NCBI RefSeq assembly: GCF_900101765.1 | Contig: NZ_LT627735.1 | Coordinates: 372,001-436,000 of the forward strand | Origin: Nonlabens sp. Hel1_33_55 | GTDB taxonomy: Bacteria > Bacteroidota > Bacteroidia > Flavobacteriales > Flavobacteriaceae | Direction of reading: 5' to 3' | DNA: 64,000 nucleotides | Part shown: positions 1-8,979 of the stretch, piece after piece | How positions within the stretch are numbered: position 1 is the stretch's first letter | How the letters are laid out: the number at the start of each line of letters is the position of its first letter | Program-made: the position numbers and the translations under genes | The notes under the pieces: generated by a model | Told to the model about the DNA's origin: nothing | What the model saw: only the letters and a program-made list of their open reading frames with translations | Databases searched by the model: none

Positions 1-2
1 AA

Positions 3-1142
3 TTCTTGATCGAACTAGCCAAAACCCATGATATCAAACTTCACAGATCTAGCTTTGATACTAAGGCGATTGCAAATGAGCGCGGTATTTCTACCCAAAT
101 GGCAGCGCGGGATCTGCGTTATGAATGGTTCGAGGATCTACGATCGCAGAATGATTTGAACAGCGTTCTAACGGCGCATCACCTAGATGATCAGATAGAA
201 ACATTTTTGATCAATCTGAATCGTGGCGCTGGACTGGCTGGACTGCAGGGAATTCCTGCTGTGAATCAGCATATCATTAGACCGTTGCTCCCATTTTCTA
301 GAGATCAAATTTTGGAATATGCTCAAGAGCACGAATTAAAATGGCGTGAGGATTCTAGCAATGCCAGTAACTCTTACCAGCGCAATGAGTTGCGCAATCA
401 AGTATTGCCATTGCTCCACAACGCTTTGCCGGATTTGAAAATGAATTTTGCCAAAACTCTGTCCTACCTCAATGATGCTGGAAGTATAGTGGATGATGCG
501 GTAGCACGCTTTCGCGAAAGCGTGACAACTCCCAACAACACTGCCTTTGAAATTCATATTGATGAGGTTAAGGCATTTGATGGGTATTCTAAATATCTAT
601 TTTATCTGTTGCATCCTTACGGATTCTCCCAAGTGGAAGACGTTATTCAACTGCTGGATGCAGAAACGGGTAAGCAACTGAAGAACGATAGATACACATT
701 GCTGAAAGATCGCGATTTGTTGAGGTTGGAGGGAAATCAAGATCTATTAACGGCAACCTGGTATTTGTTGCCAGAAACTACAGCGGTCAAAGTAGATGAT
801 GCGCAACTAACTATAGAAACGGTAAATCCAGAGGATTCAATAACGTTTCTCAATTCTAATCTGGCTAAAAATGTGTTGCTGCTGGATACGTCACGGCTGG
901 ATTATCCGTTAACTTTACGGGTGTGGCAACATGGTGATAAGATGGAGCCTTATGGGATGAAAGGGTCGCAGTTAGTGAGTGACATCCTGATTAATGAAAA
1001 GATTTCCCGATTGGAAAAAGAGCGTTGCTTTGTTCTGGAATCGGGTTCAAAAATAATTTGGTTATTAGGCTTGCGATCTAGTAAACATCACGCAATAAAG
1101 CCACAGACCAGAGAAATTAAAAAGATTACATGGAGTACATAA
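3..1142 (+). CDS. tilS: tRNA(Ile)-lysidine synthase, 5' end outside window
   Basis: This is the C-terminal ~380 residues of TilS, the cytoplasmic ATP-dependent enzyme that turns C34 of the CAU-anticodon tRNA-Ile into lysidine so that it reads AUA. Counting from the first in-window TTG, MAARDLRYEWF is at about 32-42 and the family signature HHLDDQ at about 58-63; the C-terminal TilS domain carries WQHGDKMEPYGMKG near residue 305. The N-terminal PP-loop (SGGxDS) is missing because the reading frame stays open to the left edge. A copy of the 16-bp palindrome at 507-522 is read as RFRES. The end overlaps the dsbD-like gene by 13 bp, implying co-transcription. Confidence 0.93.
   Translation, partial: FLIELAKTHDIKLHRSSFDTKAIANERGISTQMAARDLRYEWFEDLRSQNDLNSVLTAHHLDDQIETFLINLNRGAGLAGLQGIPAVNQHIIRPLLPFSRDQILEYAQEHELKWREDSSNASNSYQRNELRNQVLPLLHNALPDLKMNFAKTLSYLNDAGSIVDDAVARFRESVTTPNNTAFEIHIDEVKAFDGYSKYLFYLLHPYGFSQVEDVIQLLDAETGKQLKNDRYTLLKDRDLLRLEGNQDLLTATWYLLPETTAVKVDDAQLTIETVNPEDSITFLNSNLAKNVLLLDTSRLDYPLTLRVWQHGDKMEPYGMKGSQLVSDILINEKISRLEKERCFVLESGSKIIWLLGLRSSKHHAIKPQTREIKKITWST
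507..522. repeat. 16-bp palindrome CGCTTTCGCGAAAGCG (perfect copy, in tilS)
   Basis: Perfect copy of the iterated palindrome inside tilS, read as Arg-Phe-Arg-Glu-Ser. Flanking A and T extend the symmetry to 18 bp. Confidence 0.9.
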
Positions 1143-3166
1143 AGAGTTTACTGTTAGCACTTTTAGTGTCAGTTGGTTTTATATCAAGTGCACAAATATT
1201 AGATCCTGCTAGCTGGAGTGTTAAGGTTAATGATTTGGGCGATGATACCTATGAGTTAGTTTCTACGGCGCAGTTGGAGCCTGGATGGCACATTTACTCA
1301 CAATTTTCAGTTGGTGCAGGGAATATCCCAACAGAATTTAGATTCTACGAGGCTGACAATCGCTTTCAATTGGATGGGCCTAATCAAGAAACAGGAACTT
1401 ATAAGGAATACACAGAAGTTTTTGGAGCAGATGTCTACCAATTCAAGGACTTCGCCATCTTCAAACAAAAAGTAAGACTACTTAATAAAGATGTTGACTA
1501 CATCCTTGCCGAAGCTATTTATCAAGCCTGCGATGATGAGAAGTGTTTACCACCATCACCAGAAGTTCTAGTATTTAAGATCGATCCACAAGCTGTGGTG
1601 GATGAAGATGTAGCTAACATTATAGGTGAATATTATGACAATGATATCGAACCGCTTATTGCTACAGCTCCAGATTTATCAAATTTACAGGAGAAGGAAT
1701 CAAATGAAACTCAAGCAAGCTTAAGCGATGATATTGAGAAAGACAATGAAAATGATTTGACCACTATTTTCATTTTGTGTTTATTGGCTGGGTTTGGAGC
1801 TTTACTGACGCCATGTGTTTATCCAATGATCCCTATGACGGTATCGTTTTTCACGAAGCAAAACGAAAAAAACACTGAGGGAAAATTTCAGGGAATCCTT
1901 TATGGTTTATTTATACTGCTCATTTATGTTCTGTGCAGTTTACCATTTCATTTATTTGAATCCATCTCGCCAGATATCTTCAACGAGTTTAGTACCAATC
2001 CATATCTGAATATTTTCTTCTTTATCATTTTTGTGGTATTTGCGATCAGCTTTTTTGGAGCTTTTGAGATCACTATGCCTACATCCCTAATCAATAAGGT
2101 GGATAAGGCTTCAAATATCGGTGGTGTGATAGGTATCTTTTTTATGGCTTTAACGCTGGTGCTGGTTTCATTCTCGTGTACAGGCCCAGTTATAGGTAGT
2201 GTTTTGGGAAGTGTGCTATCATCAGATGGTGGTGCTACGGCATTGACTGTTGGATTGGCTGGTTTCGGTTTTGGTTTAGGAATACCATTTGCGTTGTTCG
2301 CTATATTTCCTAGTTGGTTGACCGCTTTGCCTAAATCAGGTGGCTGGCTTAATACCGTGAAAGTGTTTTTAGGATTTTTGGAATTGGCATTTGCCTTTAA
2401 GTTTTTGTCTAATGCAGATCTAGTTTGGCAGGCAGGTTGGTTGCAACGTGAATTATTTATAGCGATCTGGATAGCCATTTTCGGAGCCTTGGCGATTTAC
2501 TTATTTGGTAAGATACGCTTGCCTCATGATGATAAAGACCAGCCGATATCGGTTGGGCGTTTGCTACTTGGGATCTTGTCGCTGTGTTTCACGCTTTATT
2601 TGATTCCGGGACTTTGGGGCGCGCCGCTCAAGTTGATTAGCGGTTTCACGCCGCCTATGACCTATAGTGAATCACCTTACGGATTCTCAAGTAATGCAAG
2701 TACTGCCCAGATTGAGATACCAGATGGAGCACATTTAGGCGTTCACGATATCATTACTTTCGATAATTATACAGAAGGTCTCGCTTATGCAAATCAAGTT
2801 GGGAAGCCGGCTTTGATTGATTTTACTGGTTGGGCTTGTGTGAATTGCCGTAAGATGGAAGAGCGAGTTTGGGGAGAACCCGTTATCAAGGATCTTCTCA
2901 AAAATGATTTTATTTTGATCTCGTTGTACGTTGATGAAAGAGCAGATCTGGAGCCAGAAAATCAATATATCTCTGATACTACTGGTAAAAAGATCAGGAC
3001 CGTAGGTAATAAATGGAGTGATTTTCAGATTGAAAGATATCAGGTAAACGCCCAACCCTTTTATGCGATCGTCGATGATAAAGGGAATGATCTAGTAGAA
3101 CCTGTAGGTTACACGCCAGATGTGGATGACTATAAGAAATGGTTGGAATCTGGTTTGAACAAATAA
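1130..3166 (+). CDS. DsbD-family protein-disulfide reductase
   Basis: Predicted inner-membrane thiol:disulfide reductase that passes electrons from cytoplasmic thioredoxin to periplasmic partners. Order: signal peptide (1-22); N-terminal periplasmic DsbD alpha-like domain with Cys pair CDDEKC (134/139); a polytopic core from about 211 to 500 with the two redox cysteines in TPCVYP (C229) and FSCTGP (C350); and a C-terminal thioredoxin-like domain with the active site CVNC (570/573). The length, 678 residues, suits Bacteroidota DsbD homologues. All three cysteine pairs needed for the relay are present, so it should be active. It overlaps tilS by 13 bp and the DUF885 gene follows 7 bp later. Confidence 0.92.
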   Translation: MEYIKSLLLALLVSVGFISSAQILDPASWSVKVNDLGDDTYELVSTAQLEPGWHIYSQFSVGAGNIPTEFRFYEADNRFQLDGPNQETGTYKEYTEVFGADVYQFKDFAIFKQKVRLLNKDVDYILAEAIYQACDDEKCLPPSPEVLVFKIDPQAVVDEDVANIIGEYYDNDIEPLIATAPDLSNLQEKESNETQASLSDDIEKDNENDLTTIFILCLLAGFGALLTPCVYPMIPMTVSFFTKQNEKNTEGKFQGILYGLFILLIYVLCSLPFHLFESISPDIFNEFSTNPYLNIFFFIIFVVFAISFFGAFEITMPTSLINKVDKASNIGGVIGIFFMALTLVLVSFSCTGPVIGSVLGSVLSSDGGATALTVGLAGFGFGLGIPFALFAIFPSWLTALPKSGGWLNTVKVFLGFLELAFAFKFLSNADLVWQAGWLQRELFIAIWIAIFGALAIYLFGKIRLPHDDKDQPISVGRLLLGILSLCFTLYLIPGLWGAPLKLISGFTPPMTYSESPYGFSSNASTAQIEIPDGAHLGVHDIITFDNYTEGLAYANQVGKPALIDFTGWACVNCRKMEERVWGEPVIKDLLKNDFILISLYVDERADLEPENQYISDTTGKKIRTVGNKWSDFQIERYQVNAQPFYAIVDDKGNDLVEPVGYTPDVDDYKKWLESGLNK

Positions 3167-3173
3167 TATTGCT

Positions 3174-4988
3174 ATGAAAAAAATTGCGTTGTTTGCCTTA
3201 TTGATCGTGTCGGGATCTTGTAAAAATGATAAAGAGAATCACGCTTTCGCGAAAGCGGAACAAGTTCAAATCTCTAATCAATTCAATGACTGGCTAGAAG
3301 AACAGTTTCAGAAAGACCTTGCTAGGGATCCACAAATGCAAACCCAAATGGGTATCAAAACCAATTATGGACAGTGGACGGATATCTCATCTGCTAGAGA
3401 TCTAGAGGATAAAGAACTTGCAGAATCCCGATTAAATTACCTCAATAAGGAAGTAGAAACAGCTGCATTGGAAGGTCAAGATCTCTTGAGTTACCGACTC
3501 TATAAAAGCGAACAAGAACAAAAAATAGCCGATTTTGATTACCGTTTGTACAGCTATCCGGTGAATCAGATGCATGGAATGCAGGCAGAAATCCCTGCAT
3601 TTTTGATCAATATGCACCAAGTAAGTGATGAGTCAGACGCGCTGGCTTACATTGAACGGTTGAAAGGAATCCAGCCATTGTTTGAGGAGTTGGTGAATAA
3701 TTTGTCAATTAGAGAATCTAATGGTGTGATGTTACCGCGGTTTGTTTTTGAGAAAGTTCTTAAGGATTCGCGCAATGTAATTACCGGCACTCCTTTTAGT
3801 GATGTAGGTGAACAAAGTACACTTTCGGCAGATTTTAGCGATAAGCTCAAGAAACTAGACTTAACTAAAAAGCGGAAAACAGAGCTTCAACAATTAGCAG
3901 ATGATGCGTTAATCAATCACGTGCAACCTGCGTATGAGTCATTGATTACCGTATTGACAGATCAACAACAGCGTGCTACAGGAGAAGATGGTGCCTGGAA
4001 ATTCCCGAAGGGTGATGAGTTCTATCAATACGCTCTTAAAAGAACAACGACAACAAACATGACTGCAGACGACATTCATGAATTAGGTCTTAAAGAAGTA
4101 GAACGCATCAATAATGAGATGAAAGAGATCATGAAACAGGTAGAGTTTGAAGGGACTTTGCAGGATTTCTTTTTATTCATGCGTGACGATGAACAATTCT
4201 ACTATGCAGATACAGATTCAGGAAAGGCTAAGTATTTAAGGGAAGCAAAATCCAAAATAAATGTCATGAAGGCAAAACTTCCTGAGCTCTTCAATACATT
4301 ACCCGAAGCTGATATTGTAGTAAAGGCTGTGGAGAAATTTAGAGAGGCTAGTGCTGGAAAGGCATTTTACCAGCAACCTGCTGCAGATGGCAGCCGACCA
4401 GGAACTTATTATGCGAACTTATATGACATGAAAGCTATGCCTACCTATCAAATGGATGCGCTTGCTTATCATGAAGGAATACCAGGCCATCACATGCAGA
4501 TTGCAATTGCACAGGAATTGGATAGTATTCCAGAGTTTAGAAAACACTCATTTCATACAGCCTACGTAGAAGGTTGGGGACTCTATTCAGAACTAATTCC
4601 AAAGGAAATTGGATTTTATCAAGATCCTTATGCTGATTTTGGTAGACTCGCCATGGAATTATGGCGCGCTTGCAGACTAGTTGTAGATACAGGAATCCAT
4701 TCCAAAAAATGGAGTAGGGAAGAAGGTATTGATTACTATGTGACAAATACCCCAAATGCAGAGAGTGATGCTGTCAAAATGGTGGAACGTCATATAGTAA
4801 TGCCATCACAGGCAACGGCATATAAAGTTGGAATGAATAAAATTGTACAATTGCGCTCCAAAGCTAAAGCTGCGTTAGGTGATGAATTTGATATCAAAGA
4901 ATTTCACGATGTAGTGTTGACTAACGGATCTGTTCCTTTGAGTTTATTGGAAGAATTGGTTGATGAATATATTGAAGGAAAGAAGTAA
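3174..4988 (+). CDS. DUF885 family lipoprotein, putative metallopeptidase
   Basis: A 604-residue DUF885 protein. The N-terminus MKKIALFALLIVSGSC ends in a lipobox with Cys16, so it is predicted to be a lipoprotein. The family signature HEGIPGHH lies at about 433-440, a zinc-site-like HExxxH motif, and PGTYYANLYDM lies shortly before it. DUF885 proteins resemble M32-type peptidases, but their substrates are mostly unknown, so peptidase activity is an inference. It is probably the last gene of the tilS-dsbD operon. A perfect 16-bp palindrome at 3242-3257, just after the lipobox, is read as AFAKA. Confidence 0.88.
   Translation: MKKIALFALLIVSGSCKNDKENHAFAKAEQVQISNQFNDWLEEQFQKDLARDPQMQTQMGIKTNYGQWTDISSARDLEDKELAESRLNYLNKEVETAALEGQDLLSYRLYKSEQEQKIADFDYRLYSYPVNQMHGMQAEIPAFLINMHQVSDESDALAYIERLKGIQPLFEELVNNLSIRESNGVMLPRFVFEKVLKDSRNVITGTPFSDVGEQSTLSADFSDKLKKLDLTKKRKTELQQLADDALINHVQPAYESLITVLTDQQQRATGEDGAWKFPKGDEFYQYALKRTTTTNMTADDIHELGLKEVERINNEMKEIMKQVEFEGTLQDFFLFMRDDEQFYYADTDSGKAKYLREAKSKINVMKAKLPELFNTLPEADIVVKAVEKFREASAGKAFYQQPAADGSRPGTYYANLYDMKAMPTYQMDALAYHEGIPGHHMQIAIAQELDSIPEFRKHSFHTAYVEGWGLYSELIPKEIGFYQDPYADFGRLAMELWRACRLVVDTGIHSKKWSREEGIDYYVTNTPNAESDAVKMVERHIVMPSQATAYKVGMNKIVQLRSKAKAALGDEFDIKEFHDVVLTNGSVPLSLLEELVDEYIEGKK
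3242..3257. repeat. 16-bp palindrome (perfect copy, in DUF885 gene)
   Basis: CGCTTTCGCGAAAGCG inside the coding region, read as Ala-Phe-Ala-Lys-Ala in the linker after the lipobox. Confidence 0.9.
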
Positions 4989-5651
4989 ATATTCAAAAGA
5001 GATCTAGGAATAGATCATAGCACAGTACAAGCATTTGTACAATTAAATACTAAGATAATCGCATTATGAAACGGTCATCACCGTATTTTTAATAGCTATG
5101 GCTTGCTTGTAGTTGGATTCTTTAAAAGCTTTTCCCGATAGAGTTCAAACTATCTATGACTTACAAGCCTATAATCCATGGGTACTTTTGTGCCTTAATC
5201 TTACCATAGATAGGAAGTGAAAGGTACATACCTTTGTATTCAGGCCTGACAACGACTAAGGCGCTCTTAAATACCTAGTCGTACAAACCAGTCTTTATCA
5301 TACTAGTTCTATAACTGTTCTATACTGTTGCACACTAATTTGTCGAGTATTAGTCGAATGAGAGTCGTGTGTTAGTCGAGTCAGTCATACTCTTCTCACA
5401 CGCTCCTCATACATTACCCCTTAAGCATCTCCCTAGTATCTCCTAATTATGTCAACTTATCAAAGTAATTTATTTACCATAATACCTGGTAATCATATTA
5501 GGATGGTATTGAATTACTTTACCCTGCGCTGAGTCTATCTGTATAAAAATAAGAAGGTTGTATTTGATGCTAAGGCTTGAATTAATTTGAATTCAGGTGT
5601 TGTCTTGATGTAGCTCTTTTTCTTATGGAAAGGTTTTTAAATTGGAAGCAT
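4989..5651. other. Gene-free block dense in inverted repeats
   Basis: No credible ORF on either strand. Besides the three hairpins at 5001-5084 I see a 9-bp stem CTATCTATG/CATAGATAG (5150-5158 with 5205-5213) enclosing a GGTAC-TTTT-GTGCC hairpin (5181-5194); AAAGGTA/TACCTTT (5220-5235); a bulged ACGACTAAGG/CCTAGTCGT stem (5252-5282); ATGAG plus CGTGTG pairing with CACACG plus CTCAT (5358-5371 with 5397-5410); and a nested hairpin AAAGTAATT/AATTACTTT (5462-5470 with 5512-5520) enclosing AATACC/GGTATT (5481-5486 with 5505-5510). It may be a structured RNA or a decayed element. I recognise no known RNA family. Confidence 0.6.
5001..5090 (+). terminator. Three consecutive tetraloop hairpins, possible operon end
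   Basis: Right after the DUF885 stop lie three short perfect hairpins, each with a 4-nt loop: GATCTA/TAGATC (5001-5016), GTACAA/TTGTAC (5025-5040) and ACGGT/ACCGT (5071-5084). The last is followed by ATTTTT. Only the third resembles an intrinsic terminator and its stem is only 5 bp, so the terminator call is tentative. Confidence 0.35.
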
Positions 5652-5684
5652 AAAAAAAAAGGGCTGCCAATTGGCAGCCCTTTC
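5652..5684 (-). terminator. Rho-independent terminator of the OmpA-family gene
   Basis: Perfect 20-nt palindrome GGGCTGCCAATTGGCAGCCC at 5661-5680. Read on the minus strand it is followed by nine T residues (A-run at 5652-5660), about 25 nt after the stop of the OmpA-family gene. Confidence 0.9.
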
Positions 5685-5706
5685 ATATTTAATATTATTT
5701 CTAAGA

Positions 5707-7014
5707 TTAGTTGTTCACTTGGAACTTCACTCTTCTTACTAATTGTCTTGCAGGTGAGCTAGACTTCTCAACAGAAGCATCTTCGCCATTACCTTCATAA
5801 GATAATCTACCAGCATCTACACCAGTTGCAACAAGAATATCATTTACCATCTTAGCTCTACGCTCAGAAAGATCTTGGTTGTAAGAATCAGAACCTAATT
5901 CGTCAGCATAACCAGTTAAGCTTGCAGAAGCACCTGGGTTGTCTTTCATATAAGTTGCAAGGAAGTTGATAGAAGATAAAGAGTATTGAGTTGGCTTAGT
6001 GCTGTTAAACTCAAAGTAAACATTCACATAACCATCGTTAATCAATTTCTCAATCATTCCGTCAGTGTCACCGCCGTTGCTTCCATTAGCGCCTTTCATA
6101 GCATAACGAGCATCAAGAGCAGATTCCATGTCGTCAGGAATACCATTCTTGTTAAGATCTAATGCACGACCTTTAGTATCTACACGTACACCACTTTCGG
6201 TAGTATTATCACGATCTAAATAGTTAGGTACACCATCTTGATCATCATCTGCGTTGTTAGTTTCTAGAAGAGCTACTCTATCTTCAAGATCATCAAGTCT
6301 TGAATCAGCACTATTATCGTACCAGTCAGCATGAACTTCATTTCCACCTAAGTAGAAAGAAATACCAACTGATGCATTAACTAAAAAGGAATTAAATCCT
6401 CGTACTGAATTGTCAACACTTTGTGTACCATCAAATGTAAGATTTTGACGAACATGCCCAAAAATGGATAGGTCACCGAATAAAGCTACACGATCACTTA
6501 ATCTTAGTTGCGGAGTTACACCTGCAGTAAAATTCAACATCTGATCTCTATCATCAATATCATTAGGTTCTGCGTAAGAAAGAGAAGTTACACCACCACC
6601 ACCGTGAACTAAAAGTCCGAAACGATTGGTCCATTCCTTAAAACCGACTACATTACCAATGTTGATAACACCTTCAATAGATGCTCTGTAGGCATGAGAT
6701 TTAAAAGGAAGACTCTCATCATCTCCTTCAAAACGGTTGTATCCAAGGTCTAAATTCAAACCGAATTTGTCATTGATCATATATCTTACACCAAGATCAG
6801 CTTGTCCGAAAGATGGAGTGTTGGTAAAATAGCCAGGGGCAAGAGGATTAACAGGTTTGTGTACACCTACACCAAGGTCTAAAGACCATTGATTGTAAGG
6901 TATAACTTCGCGATCTGCTGTGCGATCATCAGTCATTGAATCATTCATCATAGTATCCTGAGCCATTGCGGTCATTCCACTTAGTAATAAAACTGAAAAT
7001 AATAATTTCTTCAT
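5707..7014 (-). CDS. OmpA family outer-membrane protein
   Basis: Predicted outer-membrane protein that anchors to peptidoglycan. From the chosen ATG at 7014 it has 435 residues: signal peptide MKKLLFSVLLLSGMTAMAQ, an N-terminal OmpA-like beta-barrel (about 40-230), an acidic calcium-binding (TSP3-like) linker with DDDQDGVPNYLD and LNKNGIPDDME (about 255-300), and a C-terminal OmpA domain with VNVYFEFNSTKPTQYS and the peptidoglycan-binding region SDSYNQDLSERRAKMV. A longer TTG start at 7035 was rejected because it precedes the obvious signal peptide and overlaps the -7 promoter region. It is monocistronic, with its own promoter and terminator. Confidence 0.93.
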   Translation of the reverse strand: MKKLLFSVLLLSGMTAMAQDTMMNDSMTDDRTADREVIPYNQWSLDLGVGVHKPVNPLAPGYFTNTPSFGQADLGVRYMINDKFGLNLDLGYNRFEGDDESLPFKSHAYRASIEGVINIGNVVGFKEWTNRFGLLVHGGGGVTSLSYAEPNDIDDRDQMLNFTAGVTPQLRLSDRVALFGDLSIFGHVRQNLTFDGTQSVDNSVRGFNSFLVNASVGISFYLGGNEVHADWYDNSADSRLDDLEDRVALLETNNADDDQDGVPNYLDRDNTTESGVRVDTKGRALDLNKNGIPDDMESALDARYAMKGANGSNGGDTDGMIEKLINDGYVNVYFEFNSTKPTQYSLSSINFLATYMKDNPGASASLTGYADELGSDSYNQDLSERRAKMVNDILVATGVDAGRLSYEGNGEDASVEKSSSPARQLVRRVKFQVNN

Positions 7015-7039
7015 GTTAAGTTTTTTTGCTTTCAAGGAG

Positions 7040-7047
7040 CAAATATA
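7040..7047 (-). promoter_or_regulatory. Candidate -7 promoter box (TATATTTG) for the OmpA-family gene
   Basis: Minus-strand TATATTTG matches the Bacteroidota -7 consensus TAnnTTTG and sits 25 nt before the chosen ATG, giving a short leader. I see no clear TTG at the -33 position. Confidence 0.5.
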
Positions 7048-7062
7048 TAATTGTTGTAATGA

Positions 7063-7074
7063 TTAGCATGCTAA
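7063..7074. promoter_or_regulatory. 12-bp palindrome TTAGCATGCTAA, possible operator
   Basis: Perfect 12-bp palindrome about 16 bp upstream of the candidate -7 box of the OmpA-family gene, where a regulator would overlap the -33 region. The only support is symmetry and position. Confidence 0.25.
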
Positions 7075-7365
7075 ATTGATGATAAAAGGGCTATTTAACT
7101 ATTATTTATAAAGTCAATTAGGAATATGGCAATAAAATCTGATAGGTATTACAAATCAAGCATTAAAACATATCTAAAATTAATAATTAACTATATTGGA
7201 CAATCCTGTATTTTCATAAGCCTTTCTTTTTTGATGTGGACAAATTATAAGACTGGATATTTATTTATTTCTGTTGGTTTGTTAGCATAATAGCCATCTT
7301 TTATTAAATTTTTTTGGAGGCCTGTTAATCTGAAATTAACTTTAATAAATGAAATGACTTACAAC

Positions 7366-7402
7366 TTGATAAAATCATTTATTTATATAAACCGTAATTT
7401 TG
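7366..7402 (+). promoter_or_regulatory. Candidate promoter of the nucleotide-sugar operon
   Basis: TAATTTTG at 7395-7402 fits the TAnnTTTG -7 consensus. A TTG at 7366-7368 could be the -33 element, although the 26-nt spacer is longer than usual. Transcription would begin near 7409, leaving a leader of about 85 nt before ugd. Confidence 0.35.
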
Positions 7403-7492
7403 GATTTTATAATAATGTAGAATGAATAAAGTTAGGACAGTAGAATTGATGCTGCCAGCTTTGTGAATTTTTCAGAATCACATAGAATTTAA

Positions 7493-8887
7493 ATGAAAGT
7501 AAAAAATATATGCTGTATTGGTGCGGGTTATGTAGGAGGTCCTACCATGTCCGTCATCGCAGCAAAGTGTCCTGATATACAGGTTCATGTTGTCGATTTA
7601 AACGCCCAACGCATTGCTGCCTGGAATGATGCCGACTTAGATAAGTTACCCATTTATGAGCCAGGACTTTCTGATATCGTAGCTGAAGCTCGCGGTCGTA
7701 ACCTTACCTTCAGTACTCATGTAGATCAAGCCATTCAAGATGCAGACATGATCTTTATATCGGTTAATACACCTACCAAAACCTATGGAATAGGAAAAGG
7801 TATGGCCGCCGACTTGAAATACATTGAACTTTGCGCTCGCCAAATTGCTGCTGTGGCTACCACAGATAAGATCATTGTAGAAAAATCAACCTTACCAGTC
7901 CGAACGGCTGAGGCTTTGAAATCCATTCTTTCCAGTACAGGAAATGGCGTTAATTTTCAAGTCTTGTCAAATCCAGAGTTTTTGGCAGAAGGTACTGCGG
8001 TGCAAGACTTGCTGCAACCGGATCGTGTCCTGATAGGTGGTGAGCGAACCCCTGTAGGTGAAGAAGCCATGCAAGCGCTGCACGATGTTTATAATAACTG
8101 GATTCCAACGGAACGTATTTTATTGACCAACGTTTGGTCTTCAGAGCTTTCTAAGCTCACGGCTAATGCGTTTCTGGCTCAACGGGTATCCAGTATCAAC
8201 AGTTTGAGTGCATTGTGTGAAGCGACTGAAGCTGATGTGGATGAAGTCGCAAGAGCTATAGGACAAGACTCGAGAATAGGACCTAAATTTTTAAAATCCA
8301 GTGTTGGTTTTGGTGGTTCTTGTTTTCAAAAAGACATTTTGAACTTGGTATACCTGTGTCAAACCTACGGTTTACAGGAAGTCGCCGAATATTGGCATCA
8401 AGTCATTAAGATGAACGATTATCAAAAACGCCGATTCGCACAAAAAATCATTAGCACGTTATATAATACCGTTAACGGTAAAAAGATCGTTCTTTTAGGT
8501 TGGTCCTTTAAAAAGGATACGAACGATACTCGAGAGTCCGCAGCTATTTATGTGGCCGATTATCTGTTGAGCGAAATGGCAGAGATTGTTGTTTATGATC
8601 CAAAAGTTACTGCAGAGCAAGTGTATGCAGATTTGGATTATTTAAATACGAGGAGCGAGTCCAAAAATAGAAGCTTAGTAACGGTTGTCAACAATTACGA
8701 TGAGTTGTTCCATGAAGCTCACGCTGTGGCCGTCATGACCGAGTGGGATGAATTTAAAGAGATTGATTGGAATGGCGTTTTTGAAAACATGTTGAAACCT
8801 GCCTTTGTTTTTGACGGTAGGGCCATTCTAGACATGCCTGCTTTAGAAAAAATAGGATTCACAGGCTTTGCGATAGGCAAAGGATAA
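7493..8887 (+). CDS. ugd: UDP-glucose 6-dehydrogenase, eukaryotic-type
   Basis: Oxidises UDP-glucose to UDP-glucuronate with two NAD+; cytoplasmic. It has 464 residues, with Rossmann motif CIGAGYVGGP at the N-terminus, ISVNTPTKTYG, EKSTLPVRTAEA, SNPEFLAEGTA and catalytic Cys at about 276 in FGGSCFQKD. The wording of these blocks is that of animal UGDH rather than the shorter bacterial Ugd/TuaD type, as also seen in other Bacteroidota. It is the first gene of the sugar operon and is followed, 4 nt after its stop, by a palindrome copy. Two further nucleotide-sugar dehydrogenases lie downstream but have different family signatures. Confidence 0.94.
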   Translation: MKVKNICCIGAGYVGGPTMSVIAAKCPDIQVHVVDLNAQRIAAWNDADLDKLPIYEPGLSDIVAEARGRNLTFSTHVDQAIQDADMIFISVNTPTKTYGIGKGMAADLKYIELCARQIAAVATTDKIIVEKSTLPVRTAEALKSILSSTGNGVNFQVLSNPEFLAEGTAVQDLLQPDRVLIGGERTPVGEEAMQALHDVYNNWIPTERILLTNVWSSELSKLTANAFLAQRVSSINSLSALCEATEADVDEVARAIGQDSRIGPKFLKSSVGFGGSCFQKDILNLVYLCQTYGLQEVAEYWHQVIKMNDYQKRRFAQKIISTLYNTVNGKKIVLLGWSFKKDTNDTRESAAIYVADYLLSEMAEIVVYDPKVTAEQVYADLDYLNTRSESKNRSLVTVVNNYDELFHEAHAVAVMTEWDEFKEIDWNGVFENMLKPAFVFDGRAILDMPALEKIGFTGFAIGKG

Positions 8888-8890
8888 TTT

Positions 8891-8906
8891 CGCTTTCACG
8901 AAAGCG
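8891..8906. repeat. 16-bp palindrome (one mismatch, after ugd stop)
   Basis: CGCTTTCACGAAAGCG begins 4 nt after the ugd stop codon. No T-run follows, so it is not a classical terminator. Confidence 0.85.
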
Positions 8907-8979
8907 AACAAAACACTTAGGTTGATCCAAGCATGAATTTGAAATAAGAATAGCGCGGATTCAAACATTAATTTAAATT

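Larger units (their letters stand above)
7048..7492. other. AT-rich divergent intergenic region
   Basis: Non-coding region between the divergent OmpA-family gene and ugd. Besides the 12-bp palindrome it holds an AT-rich inverted repeat AATAAATGA/TCATTTATT (7344-7352 with 7375-7383) just before a TAATTTTG box. No ORF was seen. Confidence 0.6.

Noticed and set aside
1948..2478. 176-residue minus-strand open frame inside the dsbD-like gene
   Set aside because: Low-complexity product antisense to conserved transmembrane coding sequence; a shadow of the real gene.
4989..5651. Housekeeping RNA (RNase P, tmRNA, SRP, 6S) in the gene-free block
   Set aside because: None of the conserved core motifs I know for these RNAs was recognised.
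7015..7035. TTG start of the OmpA-family protein at 7035
   Set aside because: It precedes the signal peptide and lies within the expected transcription start region.
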